This document shows positions 44,892 through 47,354 of a stretch of DNA of 47,354 bases, piece by piece. Positions within the stretch are counted from its first letter, which is position 1. The number at the start of each line of letters is the position of its first letter. Position numbers and translations under genes: made by a program. The notes below the pieces were generated by a model. That model did no database searches, had not been told where the DNA came from, and saw only the letters and a list, made by a program, of their open reading frames with translations. The stretch comes from Thermomucor indicae-seudaticae (taxonomy: Eukaryota; Mucoromycota; Mucoromycetes; Mucorales; Lichtheimiaceae): NCBI GenBank assembly GCA_000787465.1, contig JSYX01000253.1:1-47354 (forward strand). Direction: 5' to 3'.

Positions 44892-46983
44892 TCACTGAAC
44901 CGGTACGGACCGCGTTGCTGCTGCCAGCGATTTCGGGCCGGACGACTGTTGCTGTTGCTTTTTCTTTTCAGCATAACTTTCATTAACCCAACGCGTAATC
45001 TGCTGTAATAGTAAGCGGTGCCGGTCAGCTGCTGATTTCGTCACCAGTGGTTCCACTTGGTCTTTGCTCGGTTCAGCTATACTGCTGCTGGTCGTGGGGT
45101 ATAACGATGAACGTTCTGTTGCCTTGACTGATTCATCCTTTTTGACAACAGTTTTCTCTCTTAATTCCAGCTTTGTCATGTCGCTAACCAGGAGCTCCAT
45201 CACATCCTCGTCTAGTGCTCTCTTTATCTTCCTGTTGGTTTCTTTTTCTGTATTGGGTTTCATCTTGTCGTCATTGTCATCCGTGGGTCGTTGCTCTGAT
45301 GGTGGTTTACTCTTGCTCGCTGCTGGTGGATCTCCAAAGCTGGCAAATACATTGAGCAATGTAGCCAGATTCTTCTTATCCTCGTGCGTGACCACCACTT
45401 TAGTAGGCTTAATGGCCTCCCCTGTCTCGTTCTTCTTTTCCACTTGCCCATCTGTAGGGTTGGCAGTTTCAGATTTAGTAGGCACCCGCTTATGTTTTGG
45501 ATTGCCGCTTGTGAAGTTCATCGCGGTTCGGATGTCATGTGTAAAGTAACAACCCGATGCGACGTTGGGTATAGGAGTGTAGTGATGACGCACACCAGTC
45601 GTGAGACTGGTAAAGTCTCCTGCGTGCTGAGCAGGATGCGTCAACCGCCATGGCTCAGAAGAGGGATATCCGAACTGGCTCAAAGAATCATCACCCGTGT
45701 AACAATCTGCTGCTCCGTACAGACAAGTAGTAGGTGTTGTGGCGTTATAATCTCCTGACATGCTGGTGCTGCTGAGGGGGGTATCCGAGGGTGGCATATT
45801 AATATCAGATCGCACATACATGTCATGTTCTGCTGGTGCGACTGAAGGATACAATGACTTTGATTCATTGAAATAATCATGATCGTTGAATGACTGAAGC
45901 ATGACGTCGGTAGTAGTATAGTTGCGTTTCGGGTCCAGGAAGTCTGAACAGCTATTGTAAGAATCCATGGTGTTGTCCATCATTGGGTCGTTGTACATGT
46001 TCGGCTGTTCCTGAGGAATACTTCCACAAAGTCGTGCAAGCCAAGCATTAATATCTGCAAGTTGTTGGTCATTCGATATATCCAGATTGAGACTTTCGGG
46101 TGACAGGGCGCCTGTGTTAACCATTGATTCTAGCATGGATAGCCGGTTGGCCATGTCTGCACAGAATATCAGCTCATTAGAGTTCAATCACTGCCAAATC
46201 TGCAAAGATACATGTATGTATATATACCAGAGTTGTACTCGGGTACAACACCCGGTTCATCTGGGAATATTAAACCAGCGATCAGTTGATCTGTAGTACT
46301 TCCGTAACCACAAGTCGTCTGTTTCAGTTCAGGCCCTGCAGCCGCTGCAAAATTGTCGCTGGCGTCGGTTATTGGTGAAACACTTGAATGGAACCAACTT
46401 TCTGGATATGCACCCTGCAATGAGTTTTCTTTCCCCGCATATAATATCCACAAATACAAATAATACCTTCAGAATATGTGCTTTGTGGTGGAGAAACAGG
46501 TGCTGCTCGGGAACAAGAAGATGGCGGGCGGTGATCATTTGATGCGGGGGATGCTTCATATCGAGGAGGTGTCAAAGGGTGGCTATTATCGTTCCCTGTT
46601 CGTTGTGTACGCAGTGAAGAACCATGTTGTTCAGTATGAATCTTTTCATGCTTTTTGAGGTCTTGTGGTCGTTTGAACGCTTTATTACAGAACTGTGCCA
46701 ACGGTTATGAATAAAATTTGAGCTGCTGCCGCCCCGTAAGTAACTCCAAAATACTCACAGAGCAGTGGTGGGGTTTTAAAGGTACATGGACTCGAAGATG
46801 GCTAGTAATGTGGTCTCGCTTGACGACAGAGACATCACACTTGTCCCAGTGACATGTCAGGCACAGGTTTCCCGTCGATTTACGACCGACATGATCGTTG
46901 GTAAGGTGAATGTATAGTAATTCAGGGTCAAAGAAGCTTTTGTTGCAATTTCGCCATTGGCAGTATAGAATTTCGCTTTCCAT
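44892..46983 (-). CDS. PACC: pH-response transcription factor PacC/Rim101
   Basis: Four exons, 46983-46759, 46692-46467, 46401-46228 and 46156-44892, give 629 residues. PacC is processed by proteolysis at neutral to alkaline pH and controls ambient-pH genes. Three C2H2 fingers fill the first 110 residues: [20 protein letters not shown], then [20 protein letters not shown], then [19 protein letters not shown], the last two spelling the family DNA-reading helices. A Ser/Pro-rich middle, Asn/Asp-rich stretches and a Lys/Glu-rich C-terminal part with [18 protein letters not shown] follow. The acceptor of intron 2 was set at 46401 because the earlier AG at 46415 breaks the frame. Whether the Rim/Pal processing box is conserved could not be judged. 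Confidence 0.9.
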
Positions 46984-47284
46984 GGTATTGACCTTTGTGA
47001 TGTTTAAACAAAAGACAAAGTTCTGTAGGTATGCGCTATGGATTACGGATAAAAGGGAGCCGAACCTTGCTCAGCATCCAAATCAGTTTGAAACTCCGGT
47101 AACAAAGGGCTCCCCAAAGGGACTACCTATCACCTGAGGAAGATGATAGAGAATGTGACAAATACCATCCAACCATGCAGTTTATGCGTTCTTTGACACT
47201 ATTTTTATAAAATTATCGATTTTGTGATGCTATCACTGTATTGTAAGGGAAACAATGGTCGTCTGTTTCCGCATTAATGATCGT
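46984..47284. other. Upstream region of the PacC gene
   Basis: No gene seen. Words matching the PacC target GCCARG occur, for example GCCAAGA is absent but GCCAAG-like matches are weak, so self-regulation cannot be supported from sequence. Confidence 0.3.
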
Positions 47285-47354
47285 TACTGCACACATACTG
47301 TTTATTGATTGGACTTTTGCGCTACTTAAAGGTATATTTTGCGTCAACTGTAAA
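47285..47354. repeat. Short repeat related to positions 940-1008, cut by the window end
   Basis: ACTGTTTATTGATTGG, TTGCGCTACTTAAAGGTATA and GCGTCAACTGTAAA follow the same order as ACAGTTTATGGATTAGG, CGCGCTACTCGAGGTATA and GCATCAACTATAAA at 940-1008. The element continues beyond the window. Confidence 0.5.

Noticed and set aside
45064..45549. 161-codon plus-strand frame opposite PacC
   Set aside because: It is the antisense shadow of the PacC coding exon; its Ser/Leu richness comes from the Gln/Lys/Glu codons of the true gene.

Overview
This window is nuclear DNA from a filamentous fungus. Nearly every gene is broken by short spliceosomal introns (about 39-90 nt, GT..AG, often with a CTAAC- or CTGAC-like branch site), the genes are densely packed on both strands, and the contents are fungal: PacC/Rim101 regulator, CRH-type GH16 wall enzyme, Kre9-like GPI protein, SIT-type siderophore transporter. 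Rab18 and an ALDH7-type dehydrogenase next to short introns and compact spacing point to an early-diverging lineage, most likely Mucoromycota; that placement is inference, not proof. All gene models were spliced by hand from reading-frame continuity and family similarity.

Layout. 1-1.35 kb: dispersed repeat carrying a decayed orphan gene family (copy A plus a partial copy). 1.8-6.6 kb: Erf2-like DHHC palmitoyltransferase and mitochondrial EF-G2. 6.6-9.65 kb: gene-poor, with a 713-bp pogo/Tigger-type MITE (TA target duplication, 21-bp inverted ends) and other repeat debris. 9.7-11.3 kb: Red1/ZFC3H1-type zinc-finger protein with a tandem exon duplication. 12.5-13.3 kb: GPI-anchored Kre9/KNH-like wall protein. 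15-20.5 kb: MutY glycosylase, tail to tail with a mitochondrial PPR protein, which shares a 98-bp divergent promoter with a Gag1-like (DUF4050) protein. 20.8-25.6 kb: Gid1/RanBPM scaffold of the GID/CTLH ubiquitin ligase, mitochondrial uS10, and cytosolic uS9 (RPS16), the last two head to head. 26.2-27.15 kb: inverted copy B of the dispersed repeat. 27.2-34.4 kb: ALDH7, NADH-cytochrome b5 reductase, Tim44, GH16 transglycosylase. 35.8-47 kb: MFS siderophore-type transporter, Rab18, Rcl1 head to head with SmD3, FAT1-type acyl-CoA synthetase, PacC. The last 70 bp resemble positions 940-1008.

The genes are mostly conserved housekeeping functions and do not form a pathway cluster. Five products are predicted mitochondrial (EF-G2, PPR, uS10m, ALDH7, Tim44); others serve rRNA processing (Rcl1), splicing (SmD3), nuclear RNA surveillance (Red1-like), lipid and membrane traffic (Erf2, Rab18, FAT1, b5 reductase), wall building and pH response. 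I saw no convincing new multi-gene system. The unusual material is the orphan repeat family, the MITE, the duplicated exon-intron unit in the Red1-like gene, three GC-AG introns, and several exons of 10-29 nt.
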